A stretch of 17,857 bases of DNA from DATLHO01 sp035539855 (GCA_035539855.1 DATLHO010000120.1:1-17857), one strand, 5' to 3'. Shown: positions 7,634-14,683, counted from the stretch's first letter. Notes: generated by a model from the letters alone, not told the origin. Translations and numbers: made by a program.

Positions 7634-8341
7634 ATGAAGCGACGCACGCTGATCCTGCTCCTGCTGGCACCGCTGGTCGCCGGGTGTCCGCCCGAGATCA
7701 TTCCGCTCCGCTCGCAGGCGAGCGTCGAGCGATCGTACGAGATCGGACAGGCGCGTCGGGCGGCGCCGGGCGAGACCCTGGTCGTCGTGCGCCGGCTCAC
7801 GAGCGCGCCGCAGTACGAGGTCGCCTTCGACTACACGCCGCCGCAGCACGACATGCTCATGGGCGGGATGGACTACCCTCCGCTGCGCAAGGGAATGCGC
7901 TTCGTCCAGGTCGCCACGCGCGGCGACGGCGCGATCGGACTCGAGCGCGGCGGCTACGGCGTGACGCGTTCCGGGAGCATCACCAATCGCGAGACCTATC
8001 GTGCGGTCACGATCTGGATCTCGAAGGAGGGCATCGTCAGCGGTTCGATGGAAGGCAAGCGGTGGACGGGTGAGATGCTCTTCCTGCCGATCGCGTCCCC
8101 GTCGACTCCGGTCGAAGCGACGCGCACCGCGATCGTGCTCGACGGCGTCGATGGGTCGATGATCAACGCGACGTTGCGGGAGTACGAGGGGGGCGCAGCG
8201 GCGGCCTCGACCGAGCGGCCGCTGCGCTTCGATACGGCGGTATCGACGACGATCGAGGCAGCGGGGATCACCATCGAAGTGCTCTCGGCGACGCCGGCGG
8301 GGCTCGAGTACCGCGTGGTCTCCGACGATACGTCGGAGTGA
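7634..8341 (+). CDS. Hypothetical lipoprotein
   Basis: This is a 235-residue predicted lipoprotein. A positively charged start (MKRR), a leucine-rich core and the lipobox LVAGC place the lipid-anchored cysteine at residue 18. The remainder is soluble with alternating beta-strand-like segments and no motif I recognise. Notable stretches are YEVAFDYTPPQHDMLMGGMDYPP in the first half (described, not identified) and a possible second beta domain from about residue 150 to the end. The gene begins 280 bp after the regulator gene. The gap contains the GC hairpin element and the 22-bp phased direct repeats, so it is probably transcribed from its own promoter and may be a target of that regulator. No Shine-Dalgarno is obvious before ATG 7634. 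Confidence 0.7.
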   Translation: MKRRTLILLLLAPLVAGCPPEIIPLRSQASVERSYEIGQARRAAPGETLVVVRRLTSAPQYEVAFDYTPPQHDMLMGGMDYPPLRKGMRFVQVATRGDGAIGLERGGYGVTRSGSITNRETYRAVTIWISKEGIVSGSMEGKRWTGEMLFLPIASPSTPVEATRTAIVLDGVDGSMINATLREYEGGAAAASTERPLRFDTAVSTTIEAAGITIEVLSATPAGLEYRVVSDDTSE

Positions 8342-8377
8342 TTGTGAAAAATCATGACGAAGCTCACCCATCCCGCA

Positions 8378-8397
8378 GGAATCTTCCGTTATCTTCC
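8378..8397 (+). repeat. ATCTTCC direct repeat in the leader of the UBP zinc-finger gene
   Basis: ATCTTCC is present at 8381-8387 and 8391-8397, 10 bp apart. The first copy is part of GGAATCTTCC (8378-8387), which also occurs at 7586-7595 upstream of the lipoprotein gene. Both are in intergenic leaders, so a common promoter or operator half-site is possible, but the word is short and the evidence is weak. Confidence 0.3.
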
Positions 8398-8462
8398 ACC
8401 TACACCCTGCTGGTCTCTTCAACGCGCACGACTCTCACAAACTCGCCGAGCGAGGTTCCCCG

Positions 8463-8771
8463 ATGGCATGTACGCATACCAATATGATCCAGCAGGTGAC
8501 GCCCGCGAGCAGCGGTTGTCGGCTCTGTCTGGAGAGTGGCGACACCTGGGTTCACTTACGAATGTGCCTGACGTGCGGCACGATCGGCTGCTGCGACAAC
8601 TCGAAGAACCAGCATGCGCGAAAGCATGCGGCGATCTCGGGACATCCGATCGTCCAGTCGTTCGAGCACGGCGAGGACTGGCGCTACTGCTACATCGACG
8701 ACGAGTTCCTCGCACCGGTGACCGACGCGTCGACGACCGGCAGTGTCGGCTCGACCGATCGCGCGGCGTGA
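8463..8771 (+). CDS. UBP-type zinc finger (ZnF-UBP) protein
   Basis: This 102-residue protein is almost entirely one ubiquitin-specific-protease-type zinc finger. Candidate zinc ligands fall in family order: Cys3, His5, Cys19, Cys22, Cys35, Cys38, Cys43, His51, His55 and His61. They come with the typical WVHLRMCLTCG, CDNSKNQHARKH and GHPIVQSF segments and a closing WRYCYIDDEFL. In eukaryotes this fold binds the free C-terminal Gly-Gly of ubiquitin. Bacterial stand-alone versions are widespread and their ligand is unknown. The last 18 residues are a Ser/Thr/Asp-rich tail. A GAGGT Shine-Dalgarno-like sequence sits about 9 nt before ATG 8463. It is a single-gene unit between intergenic gaps of 121 and 393 bp; no ubiquitin-like partner is encoded in the window. 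Confidence 0.9.
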   Translation: MACTHTNMIQQVTPASSGCRLCLESGDTWVHLRMCLTCGTIGCCDNSKNQHARKHAAISGHPIVQSFEHGEDWRYCYIDDEFLAPVTDASTTGSVGSTDRAA

Positions 8772-8803
8772 GCGACGGCCGGATCGGTCCGGCGATCGGC
8801 TAG

Positions 8804-8847
8804 TACGTAGGGAGATTGCCCGCCCCATGTACGTAGTAAATACGTAG
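8804..8847. promoter_or_regulatory. Three TACGTAG boxes (candidate operator)
   Basis: TACGTAG occurs at 8804-8810, 8830-8836 and 8841-8847. The last two are 11 bp apart (one helical turn) and the first is 26 bp further upstream. Each contains the self-complementary core TACGTA. They lie 33-76 bp after the UBP zinc-finger gene and about 320 bp before the vWA gene, so they more probably control a transcript starting in the gap than the preceding gene. A TTGCCC (8816-8821) and TAAATA (8837-8842) pair, 15 bp apart, overlaps the boxes and could be a suboptimal promoter. Confidence 0.4.
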
Positions 8848-8849
8848 TG

Positions 8850-9033
8850 ATCCCGCCGGAGTCCGGTCTTAAGTTGCACTCATGATCTTCGTGACTGTGA
8901 CGACTGGACCCGTCGCAGGAAGATTGACCGGATACCCCGCAGCGATGTCTGGACCACGTCGCGCGATACGGAACCGGTTCTCAAAGCAAGCGCCGTCCGG
9001 CATTGGGCACTCGGACGGCGCTTCTTTTTTTTC
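8850..9033 (+). ncRNA. Possible small RNA or long untranslated region between TACGTAG boxes and terminator
   Basis: About 180 nt of sequence without a credible gene separates the TACGTAG boxes from a strong intrinsic terminator. The terminator is 217 nt after the stop of the UBP gene, unusually far for a simple 3' end, and is followed by the separate vWA gene with its own Shine-Dalgarno. The layout of box, possible promoter, unstructured body and terminator fits an independent small RNA. I could not match it to 6S RNA, SRP RNA, tmRNA, RNase P or any riboswitch consensus I know. A 52-codon frame (8882-9040) runs through the terminator and is not credible. Confidence 0.3.
8988..9032 (+). terminator. 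Strong intrinsic terminator
   Basis: AAGCGCCGTCCG (8988-8999) pairs perfectly with CGGACGGCGCTT (9012-9023) around a 12-nt loop, followed by C and eight T (9025-9032). It is the clearest Rho-independent terminator on the plus strand of the window. The loop contains TGGGCAC (9004-9010), which is also the loop motif of the terminator after the vWA gene. Confidence 0.9.
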
Positions 9034-9164
9034 TCCGTGAGCCTCCACGAGCAAGCCAACGACGGCGGGCATATTCGGGAGGTCCTCAACCGGACATCGA
9101 GCGGCCGATCGCGGCCGGACGCCACCGTACATTCGTCGCTCACATTTGGTGCAGGAGGTATTGC

Positions 9165-9833
9165 ATGCCACGGCTCGATTACACCGACATCACGATCATC
9201 CTCGACCGTTCCGGATCGATGGAGAGCGTCGCCGCCGACACGATCGGCGGCTTCAACCGTTTCCTCGACGACCAGAAGACCGGGCATGGCAGCGCGACGA
9301 TCACGCTCGTGCAGTTCGACGATCGCTACGAGACGGTCTACAGTGTCGCGCCGATCGCGACGGCGCCGCCGCTGACGGGCGATACGTTCGTTCCGCGCGG
9401 CAGCACCGCCCTGCTCGACGCGATCGGCAGGACGATCGACACGACGGGCGCTCGCCTGGCGGCGATGCGCGAGGAGGATCGTCCGGAGCAGGTGATGATG
9501 GTGATCCTCACCGACGGCGAGGAGAACGCCTCGCGTCACTTCGACAACGACGCGATCGCGAGGATGATCTCTCACCAGCGTGACGTCTACAATTGGGAGT
9601 TCGTCTTCCTCGGCGCCAACCAGGACGCGATCGCGACCGCCTCGCAGATGGGCGTCGCCGCGGGCTCCGCGCTGAGCTACGCCCCATCGCCGGTCGGTAC
9701 CAACGCCGCGTTCGATTCGGTCTCGCGGCGCGTCAGGGACAAGCGCCTGCGCAAGGCCGCGATGACCGAGGAGTTCTTCGAGGAGCACGATCGCGCGACG
9801 CAGAACGAGGAGATCCGCAAGTCGAAGAAATGA
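9165..9833 (+). CDS. von Willebrand factor type A (vWA) domain protein
   Basis: This is a 222-residue cytoplasmic protein made of a single vWA domain with a complete metal-ion-dependent adhesion site: DxSxS as Asp14-Ser16-Ser18 (DRSGSM), Thr81 in RGSTALLDAIG, and Asp117 in ILTDGEEN. The order matches stand-alone YegL/TerY-like vWA proteins that bind a partner through a bridging Mg2+. No signal peptide or membrane segment is present. The C-terminus (about 190-222) is highly charged and ends in KKSKK-like basic residues. ATG 9165 is chosen because AGGAGGT lies 5-6 nt upstream and the conserved domain starts at once; the frame is open 54 codons further upstream, but that part overlaps the terminator. 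Flanking terminators isolate it as a monocistronic unit. The partner is unknown. Confidence 0.88.
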   Translation: MPRLDYTDITIILDRSGSMESVAADTIGGFNRFLDDQKTGHGSATITLVQFDDRYETVYSVAPIATAPPLTGDTFVPRGSTALLDAIGRTIDTTGARLAAMREEDRPEQVMMVILTDGEENASRHFDNDAIARMISHQRDVYNWEFVFLGANQDAIATASQMGVAAGSALSYAPSPVGTNAAFDSVSRRVRDKRLRKAAMTEEFFEEHDRATQNEEIRKSKK

Positions 9834-9949
9834 GGCCTGCGACGCCGATCCCGGCACTCCGTCGTGGCCCGTGTAACGACCGACGGCCTGTCGGTGTCTG
9901 GATAAGTGCCGGCGCGTCTGGACCCGCAGCCGGCTTGTGTTGACCCTGT

Positions 9950-9993
9950 ATCCCCGTCCGCGGCTCTGGGCACCCGCAGGCGGGGATGCTTTT
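9950..9993 (+). terminator. Intrinsic terminator after the vWA gene
   Basis: ATCCCCG (9950-9956) pairs with CGGGGAT (9981-9987). The stem continues inward through a wobble, a mismatch and GCGG/CCGC to a 10-nt loop, then a short GCTTTTA tail. It lies about 117 nt after the stop. The loop carries TGGGCAC (9967-9973), as does the terminator upstream of the same gene. Confidence 0.65.
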
Positions 9994-10017
9994 ATTGGTA
10001 CGGTCCGATCTCGGGCG

Positions 10018-10070
10018 CACGCCCATGACAGACCTCACGCCCGTGACGGGCGCACGCCCGCGACGGGCCT
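10018..10070 (+). repeat. Three degenerate 17-18 bp tandem units directly before the SDR gene
   Basis: Units beginning CACGCCC start at 10018, 10036 and 10053 and end with GACAGACCT, GACGGGCG or GACGGGCCT. The second and third units each contain a small perfect inverted repeat, GCCCG-TGA-CGGGC (10039-10051) and GCCCG-CGA-CGGGC (10056-10068). The array ends 15 nt before ATG 10086, where no Shine-Dalgarno is visible, so it would occupy the leader of that mRNA. It may be regulatory or a simple slippage product. Confidence 0.5.
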
Positions 10071-10085
10071 CACGAATCGACCGCT

Positions 10086-10865
10086 ATGACCATCGCACTT
10101 CTCGGCGCAACCGGTCGCGTCGGCGGCCATCTCGCTCCGCTGCTCATCGACGCCGGCCATCGCCTGCGTCTCCTCGTTCGAGACCCGTCACGGCTGCCCG
10201 CGAGCCTGGTCGGAGCGATTGACCTCGACGCACGCGAACAGAGCGCACGCGAACAGAGCGTTGGTGAACCGGTCGCTGGTTCGACGAGCGCAAGTGTGCC
10301 GGCTGAAGGCAAACCGGGCGCACACGAGGCCGATGCACGTGAGCGATTCGCACGCCGGCACGGCGCAGCCGTGATGATCGTCGGCGACGCTCGAGATCGC
10401 GCGGCCGTCGCGGCGACTCTCGAGGGCGCCGACGTTGCGGTCAGCACGCTCGGCGGCACCGGGCTGGCGGAGCCCGGCACGATGCTCTCGGAGGCCGCGG
10501 AGAATCTCGTCGCCGCAGCGCGTGAGACCGGCGTGGGGCGCATCATCTGGGTCTCGGCCTCGGGACTGCTCGACGCTCCCGGCGGCGGACTGCGCAACGA
10601 AGCGCCCGACTACCCGCCGATCTTCCACCTGATCTCCAAACAGCACGTGCGTGTCTGGACAACGCTCCGCACCAGCGGTCTGGACTGGACGATCGTCTGC
10701 CCTCCGCACATGCCGACCGGCGAGCGCACCGGCCGCTACCGCGCCGAAGCCAACCGCCTTCCCGACGGCGGACACCAGATCACCGACGCCGACGTCGCGG
10801 ATTTCCTCGCACGCGAAATCGACGAGGCGGGGTTTCGGAAGCTTCGAGTTGGGGTGGCATATTGA
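10086..10865 (+). CDS. NAD(P)-binding, NmrA/SDR-like protein
   Basis: This is a 259-residue cytoplasmic Rossmann-fold protein of the atypical short-chain dehydrogenase / NAD(P)H-binding (PF13460) type. Visible signatures are GATGRVG at 7-13 after the first strand, LLVRDPSRL (29-37) after the second, GDARD (100-104), ADVAVSTLGGTG (115-125) and IIWVSASGLLD in the second half. The classic Tyr-x3-Lys catalytic pair is not obvious, so it may bind a dinucleotide without classical SDR chemistry. The segment around residues 44-93 is longer and of lower complexity than usual in this family and contains an exact AREQS duplication. The gene appears monocistronic, between a terminator at 9950-9993 and a large palindrome whose first bases overlap its stop codon. 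No Shine-Dalgarno is evident. Confidence 0.8.
   Translation: MTIALLGATGRVGGHLAPLLIDAGHRLRLLVRDPSRLPASLVGAIDLDAREQSAREQSVGEPVAGSTSASVPAEGKPGAHEADARERFARRHGAAVMIVGDARDRAAVAATLEGADVAVSTLGGTGLAEPGTMLSEAAENLVAAARETGVGRIIWVSASGLLDAPGGGLRNEAPDYPPIFHLISKQHVRVWTTLRTSGLDWTIVCPPHMPTGERTGRYRAEANRLPDGGHQITDADVADFLAREIDEAGFRKLRVGVAY
10230..10259 (+). repeat. Exact 15-bp tandem duplication inside the SDR-like gene
   Basis: GCACGCGAACAGAGC occurs at 10230-10244 and immediately again at 10245-10259, in frame and encoding AREQS twice. It sits in the variable insertion between the second strand and the GDARD motif. A recent replication slippage in a tolerant loop is the simplest explanation. Confidence 0.85.
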
Positions 10866-10985
10866 TGTTAGATGTTAGAGGTCAGAGGTTAGATGTCACG
10901 ATGCAAGGAGACTCCGATGACATCGCAGAATGATCCCGACTCTTTGCATGTGACATTTGACATCTAACATCTGACATCTGACATC
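10864..10985. repeat. Inverted arrays of 7-bp units around a unique core (122-bp imperfect palindrome)
   Basis: The left arm has five consecutive heptamers: GATGTTA, GATGTTA, GAGGTCA, GAGGTTA, GATGTCA (10864-10898). The right arm has five in inverse orientation: TGACATT, TGACATC, TAACATC, TGACATC, TGACATC (10951-10985). Pairing continues inward with one bulge through ATGCAAGGAG (10901-10910) and CTCTTTGCAT (10940-10949). The 29-nt centre holds the small palindrome CGATG-A-CATCG (10914-10924). The whole can fold into one long stem. It fills nearly all of the space between the SDR-like gene (its stop TGA 10863-10865 overlaps the first unit) and ATG 11000. It may be a mobile palindromic repeat, a bidirectional terminator or a nuclease-processed RNA structure. 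Confidence 0.85.
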
Positions 10986-10999
10986 CGACCAACACCCCG

Positions 11000-12856
11000 A
11001 TGCGCGCAGCCATCTGCCTCCTCGCCATCCTCTTCAGCATCCCGCTCGACGCCCAGCCGTCGTGGCGTCCTATCGGTCGCATCCTCTCCGGTCCGACGGT
11101 GATCGAGATCGTTCCACTGTCCGGCGATCGGCTTGTGGTCTCGACCGGATCGAGCGTGCGCGCGTTCATCGACGGTCGATGGGTCACGGCGACGGGACTG
11201 ACCGGACTCGGTACCAACCTCGCGTCGCGGCTCGTTCGCTCCGCCGCCGGCACGTTGTTCGTCTCGATGGGTGGCGTCGGAACCTTCCAGAGCACCGACG
11301 ACGGACGCTCCTGGACACGGCGCGAGACCGAGGTCGCGGCCGCGAGTAGCACCGCGCTGTATCGGCAGTCACCGTTCACCGACTCGCTCCAACGCTCGAC
11401 CGACGAGGGCCGCACCTGGCAGACCGTGACGCAGCCCGTCGGATATCGAGTCCTCGACCTCGCCGCGGACCATCGCGTCCGAGAGATCATCGCCTGGCGA
11501 GGCAGTCCAACGAGCTCGATCGCGATCAGCTCCGACGACGGCGACACGTGGACTTCGCTGACGCCCGCGTTCGACAGTGCCCGCGCAACAGGGGTCCGTG
11601 TCACCGCCACATCGATGCTCGTACGCACCGACAGGACCTCGTCGACCGATGCCGCGATGTGGCGCTCGACCGACGCCGGACGCACGTGGAAGCGGTTGGT
11701 CAATGACTCGACGTATTTCGATACCTATCGCATCATCGAAGGACCGGTCGGAACGCTCCTCCGCGTCGATTACTTCGGCACGTACATCTCGTTCGACCTG
11801 GGCGTGACGTGGCGACCGACCGCTCCCGGTCTCTGCGACGAGCATTCACAGTTCGTGTCGGCGCTCGCGCTCGACGACGAGCTGCGCATCATCGCGGCAA
11901 CGCTATCCGGTGGGCTCGCCCGCTACGAGCTCGGCTCGTGGATCGATCTGGGATTCGCCGAACCGATAAGCCCGTTCGCGATACGCCAGTTCGGGAGCGT
12001 CCTCTACGCGCGCGTCGACAACACGGGTTGGGAGAGCCGCGACGGCGGGGACTCGTGGTCCTGTGCAGCGGGAGCCCCGGAGGCGATCGACGCGCGCGGC
12101 GTCTGGTATCGGGCGCGCCGGCAGATCGAGCATTCGACCGACCAGGGCGGGAGCTGGAGCGTCGTCGGCAATGTGTTCAGCGGGGTGCCGTACTACTCGT
12201 CGTACGATCCCACAGTGACCGCGCGCGGCACGGTGCTCGGCGTCTATGCCTACGATGCCGGCGACGAGTCGAGCGGCGTGCTCCGACTGCGCGACGACGG
12301 CACGTGGCAGACGATCCAGCGCCACGACGAGATCGTCACCGGCGAGCTGCTCGCGAGTCCGGACTCGACGCTCTACTATCGCGGCGGCCCGCGCCTCGAT
12401 CGCTCCACCGACGACGGCCTGACGTGGCACACCGTCGACTCGTCGTGGCGCACGTCTCTCGTCGCCGCCTCCGACGGCACGCTCTACGCATTCGGGGACA
12501 CCGGCGGAGGCCAGCGCGCATTCCGTTCGACCGATCACGGTGCGACGTGGGTGCTGCTCGACTGGGGGTCCCGCATTCCTTATTCCCTGAAGCCGCATGG
12601 CCTGCGCGGGCTGATCGCGGTCTACGCCGACAGCACCGGAGCACCGCTTGTCGGCTACTCCGACGACCAGGGCGCAACGATCGCCGAGATCATGACCGGT
12701 CTCGACGGCGCGCTCCCGCAACGCATCTTCGACACCGGCAGCGATGTTGCCATCCTCGGCACCAACCGCGGCCTGTTCCGCCTCGATCTCGTCACCGGCA
12801 TCGATGTCGAGCCGGAGATCCGAGACCTCGATCTGACACTCCGCGATGAGCACTGA
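11000..12856 (+). CDS. Secreted Asp-box (BNR/sortilin-like) beta-propeller protein
   Basis: This is a 618-residue exported protein with an N-terminal signal peptide (about 1-18, ending LDAQP). It contains nine clear Asp boxes of the S.D.G.(S/T)W type, starting near residues 98, 133, 177, 223, 264, 346, 379, 469 and 510, and a degenerate one near 554. The repeated boxes and the intervening strands predict one large or two stacked beta-propellers, as in VPS10/sortilin, Ycf48-like and sialidase-fold proteins. Sialidase catalytic residues could not be identified, so a glycosidase function should not be assumed. The C-terminus (GIDVEPEIRDLDLTLRDEH) lacks a T9SS sorting domain, unlike the related secreted propeller at 14685-16061. 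ATG 11000 directly follows the palindromic heptamer element. Confidence 0.8.
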   Translation: MRAAICLLAILFSIPLDAQPSWRPIGRILSGPTVIEIVPLSGDRLVVSTGSSVRAFIDGRWVTATGLTGLGTNLASRLVRSAAGTLFVSMGGVGTFQSTDDGRSWTRRETEVAAASSTALYRQSPFTDSLQRSTDEGRTWQTVTQPVGYRVLDLAADHRVREIIAWRGSPTSSIAISSDDGDTWTSLTPAFDSARATGVRVTATSMLVRTDRTSSTDAAMWRSTDAGRTWKRLVNDSTYFDTYRIIEGPVGTLLRVDYFGTYISFDLGVTWRPTAPGLCDEHSQFVSALALDDELRIIAATLSGGLARYELGSWIDLGFAEPISPFAIRQFGSVLYARVDNTGWESRDGGDSWSCAAGAPEAIDARGVWYRARRQIEHSTDQGGSWSVVGNVFSGVPYYSSYDPTVTARGTVLGVYAYDAGDESSGVLRLRDDGTWQTIQRHDEIVTGELLASPDSTLYYRGGPRLDRSTDDGLTWHTVDSSWRTSLVAASDGTLYAFGDTGGGQRAFRSTDHGATWVLLDWGSRIPYSLKPHGLRGLIAVYADSTGAPLVGYSDDQGATIAEIMTGLDGALPQRIFDTGSDVAILGTNRGLFRLDLVTGIDVEPEIRDLDLTLRDEH

Positions 12857-12875
12857 CGACGCATCGCGTGCGTCG
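12857..12875 (+). terminator. Short hairpin immediately after the Asp-box gene
   Basis: CGACGCA (12857-12863) pairs perfectly with TGCGTCG (12869-12875) around a 5-nt loop, starting on the base after the stop codon. No T tract follows, so it is at best a Rho-assisted terminator or an mRNA end-stabilising hairpin. Confidence 0.35.
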
Positions 12876-13000
12876 ACCCGGTGATTGTCGCCGGCGAGCA
12901 CACCAGCGTCGGTGCCCGCACGCATGTCGAATCCCGGGTTGTCGTCACCGCGCCGTAAATTCCCCGCGGCCCAAACCCTAGTACCGCAGGATCCATTTCG

Positions 13001-14683
13001 ATGCGTATCGAACCGACTCTCGACGAGCTCGCGCGCCTCTATCGTGCCGCCATCGCCTTCCGTGAGGCTCAGACCTGGCTGTTCGGCGACGTCGGTGACT
13101 TCGTCGCCGTCGAGAACCCGGAGACCGGGATCGTCGGGTTCGTCTTTGCGGAGGAGAATCTCGGCGACGACGAGCCGGGCGCCATCGTGGTGCTCGACCC
13201 GGAGGGCATGCGCGTGCACCAGGCGATCGACGACGTCGAGCGGGTCGACTTCACCGACCTGCCGTGGCGCCGCAACGCCGTGATGGTGGCCTTCGAGCAG
13301 CTCGATCTCCTCGATGCCGGCGAGCTCGCGGAGCTCGATCGTCTCGATGTCGACATCCCCCCCGATGCCGTTCCCGTGTTCATGCGCGAGACGCCCGGAC
13401 TGGTCCCGCTCCCGCCGGAAGGTCCCGTCGCCCGTTTCGCCGCCATCGCCCTCGAGCAGGCGATCGAGTGCTTCGCGACCCTCACCGAGCGACTGGAAGC
13501 CCACGACGACAGCGCCGCGATTCCCGTGCGCGTGCTCCGCGAAGGCGTGTGGAGCGACGAGTGGCGCAGTTTCACCGACGTTCTGACCGTCGACTACGGG
13601 ACCCCGCCTCCGGCACGGCCGGCATGGCTCGATCTCGCGCGCACGGTAAAGCGCCACAGCCGGCAGTGGGAGTTCGCCGCGATGCTCCTGCCGACGATGG
13701 CCGACGAGAACGCCGGTCCGCAGCTCACGTGCCTCCACATGATCGTCGACAAGGAAGAGGTGATCGCGAGCAAGCCCGAACCGCACCGCGATCCCGAAGG
13801 GCTCTGCGCGTTCCTGTTCGCGACGATCCAGCATCACAGGATCAGGCCGCGCTCGCTCGTCGTCGCCGATCCAGGTCTCGCGCACGCCGTCAGTGAGCTC
13901 GCGCGGGTCTTCGACATCGACGTCGAGCTCGCCGAATATCTGCCGACGGTCGGTCCGCTCTACGCCCAGATGCTGGCCGACGCCTACCACGACGGCGCTG
14001 ACGGTGTCGACGAGGATATCGACGACGTGGATGGTGTCGACGACGATGACGAGCCGGCCTACGACCTCCCGACGGGTCGGAGGGAGGTCGAGCTGCCGGA
14101 GGGATTCCGCGTGCGGACGGTGACCATCGACTACGATGTCGTCGCGGATCCGATCGATCCCGAGTCGGAGGAATCGGTGCGCATCGCTGAGGCGTTCGAG
14201 CGCGTCGCCACCGATCCTGAGGCCGTGGTCGACGAGCTGCGCGTGCTGATCGAGCAATTCCCGGCGAACGAGACGCTGCACATCGGGCTCATGTCGACGC
14301 TCGCGAGTCTCGGCCGCGAGGACGAGGCGCGCGCGGCTGGGGCGCGGGCTCGTGCCGCGTTCCCGTACAGCTTCGAGATGCGCGTGGCGCTCGCGAATCT
14401 TCTGGTCGAGCTCGACGACGGACCTGCTGCGCTCGCCGAGCTCGACGGCGCGTCGGAGCTCGCGGATCTCTTCCCCGGGCGCACCGAGTTCACCGCTGGG
14501 GATCTGCTCCTCTTCCACACATCGCTCTACCGCATCCACATGGTCCTGGGTCGCCTCGACCAGGCCGAGGCCGATCTCGAGGCACTCAACCGCATCCTGC
14601 CGGGGCATCCCGACTTCGCGATGGTCGCGGAATCGCACGCGCGCCTGCGTGCATCGGGCGGCAACGGCTCGGACCACTCGTGA
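13001..14683 (+). CDS. DUF7309/DUF6930-like protein with C-terminal TPR region
   Basis: This is a 560-residue soluble protein without signal peptide. Residues 1 to about 165 resemble the DUF7309-type module (PTLDELARLYRAAIAFREAQTWLFGDVGDFVAVENPETG, a helix followed by a Trp and Asp/Phe-rich strand pair). Residues about 200-330 (from RPAWLDLARTVKRHSRQWEFAAMLLP to HHRIRPRSLVVADP) resemble DUF6930. Both families have no established role. A very acidic linker (about 330-352, Asp-rich with GVDEDIDD and GVDDDDE) separates these from a helical TPR-like tail (about 390-550, including AGARARAAFPYSFEMRVALANLLVELDD and LDQAEADLEALNRILPGHPDFAMV). Family names come from memory of the pattern and need a profile search. 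An AGGA motif lies about 10 nt before ATG 13001. The next gene begins one base after the stop, indicating translational coupling. Confidence 0.65.
   Translation: MRIEPTLDELARLYRAAIAFREAQTWLFGDVGDFVAVENPETGIVGFVFAEENLGDDEPGAIVVLDPEGMRVHQAIDDVERVDFTDLPWRRNAVMVAFEQLDLLDAGELAELDRLDVDIPPDAVPVFMRETPGLVPLPPEGPVARFAAIALEQAIECFATLTERLEAHDDSAAIPVRVLREGVWSDEWRSFTDVLTVDYGTPPPARPAWLDLARTVKRHSRQWEFAAMLLPTMADENAGPQLTCLHMIVDKEEVIASKPEPHRDPEGLCAFLFATIQHHRIRPRSLVVADPGLAHAVSELARVFDIDVELAEYLPTVGPLYAQMLADAYHDGADGVDEDIDDVDGVDDDDEPAYDLPTGRREVELPEGFRVRTVTIDYDVVADPIDPESEESVRIAEAFERVATDPEAVVDELRVLIEQFPANETLHIGLMSTLASLGREDEARAAGARARAAFPYSFEMRVALANLLVELDDGPAALAELDGASELADLFPGRTEFTAGDLLLFHTSLYRIHMVLGRLDQAEADLEALNRILPGHPDFAMVAESHARLRASGGNGSDHS

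Noticed and set aside
4036..7800. 1254-codon open frame on the minus strand opposite the regulator gene
   Set aside because: It is a shadow produced by GC-rich codon usage. Its translation is Arg/Glu/Asp/Ala-rich without domains, while the plus-strand frame has clear Walker and BTAD motifs.
8882..9040. 52-codon plus-strand frame in the gap before the vWA gene
   Set aside because: It runs through the perfect terminator stem and the T tract, and has no Shine-Dalgarno or recognisable sequence.
9003..9164. Upstream extension of the vWA reading frame by 54 codons
   Set aside because: The extension starts inside the terminator loop, whereas ATG 9165 has an AGGAGGT at proper distance and the vWA fold begins immediately after it.
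10864..10985. CRISPR-like array
   Set aside because: The repeats are 7 bp and contiguous without spacers, and the two halves are inverted. No cas gene is present.
12857..12958. Lost C-terminal sorting domain of the Asp-box protein by frameshift or read-through
   Set aside because: The frame after TGA 12854-12856 stays open for about 33 codons, but its translation shows no T9SS tail pattern, and a hairpin begins right after the stop.
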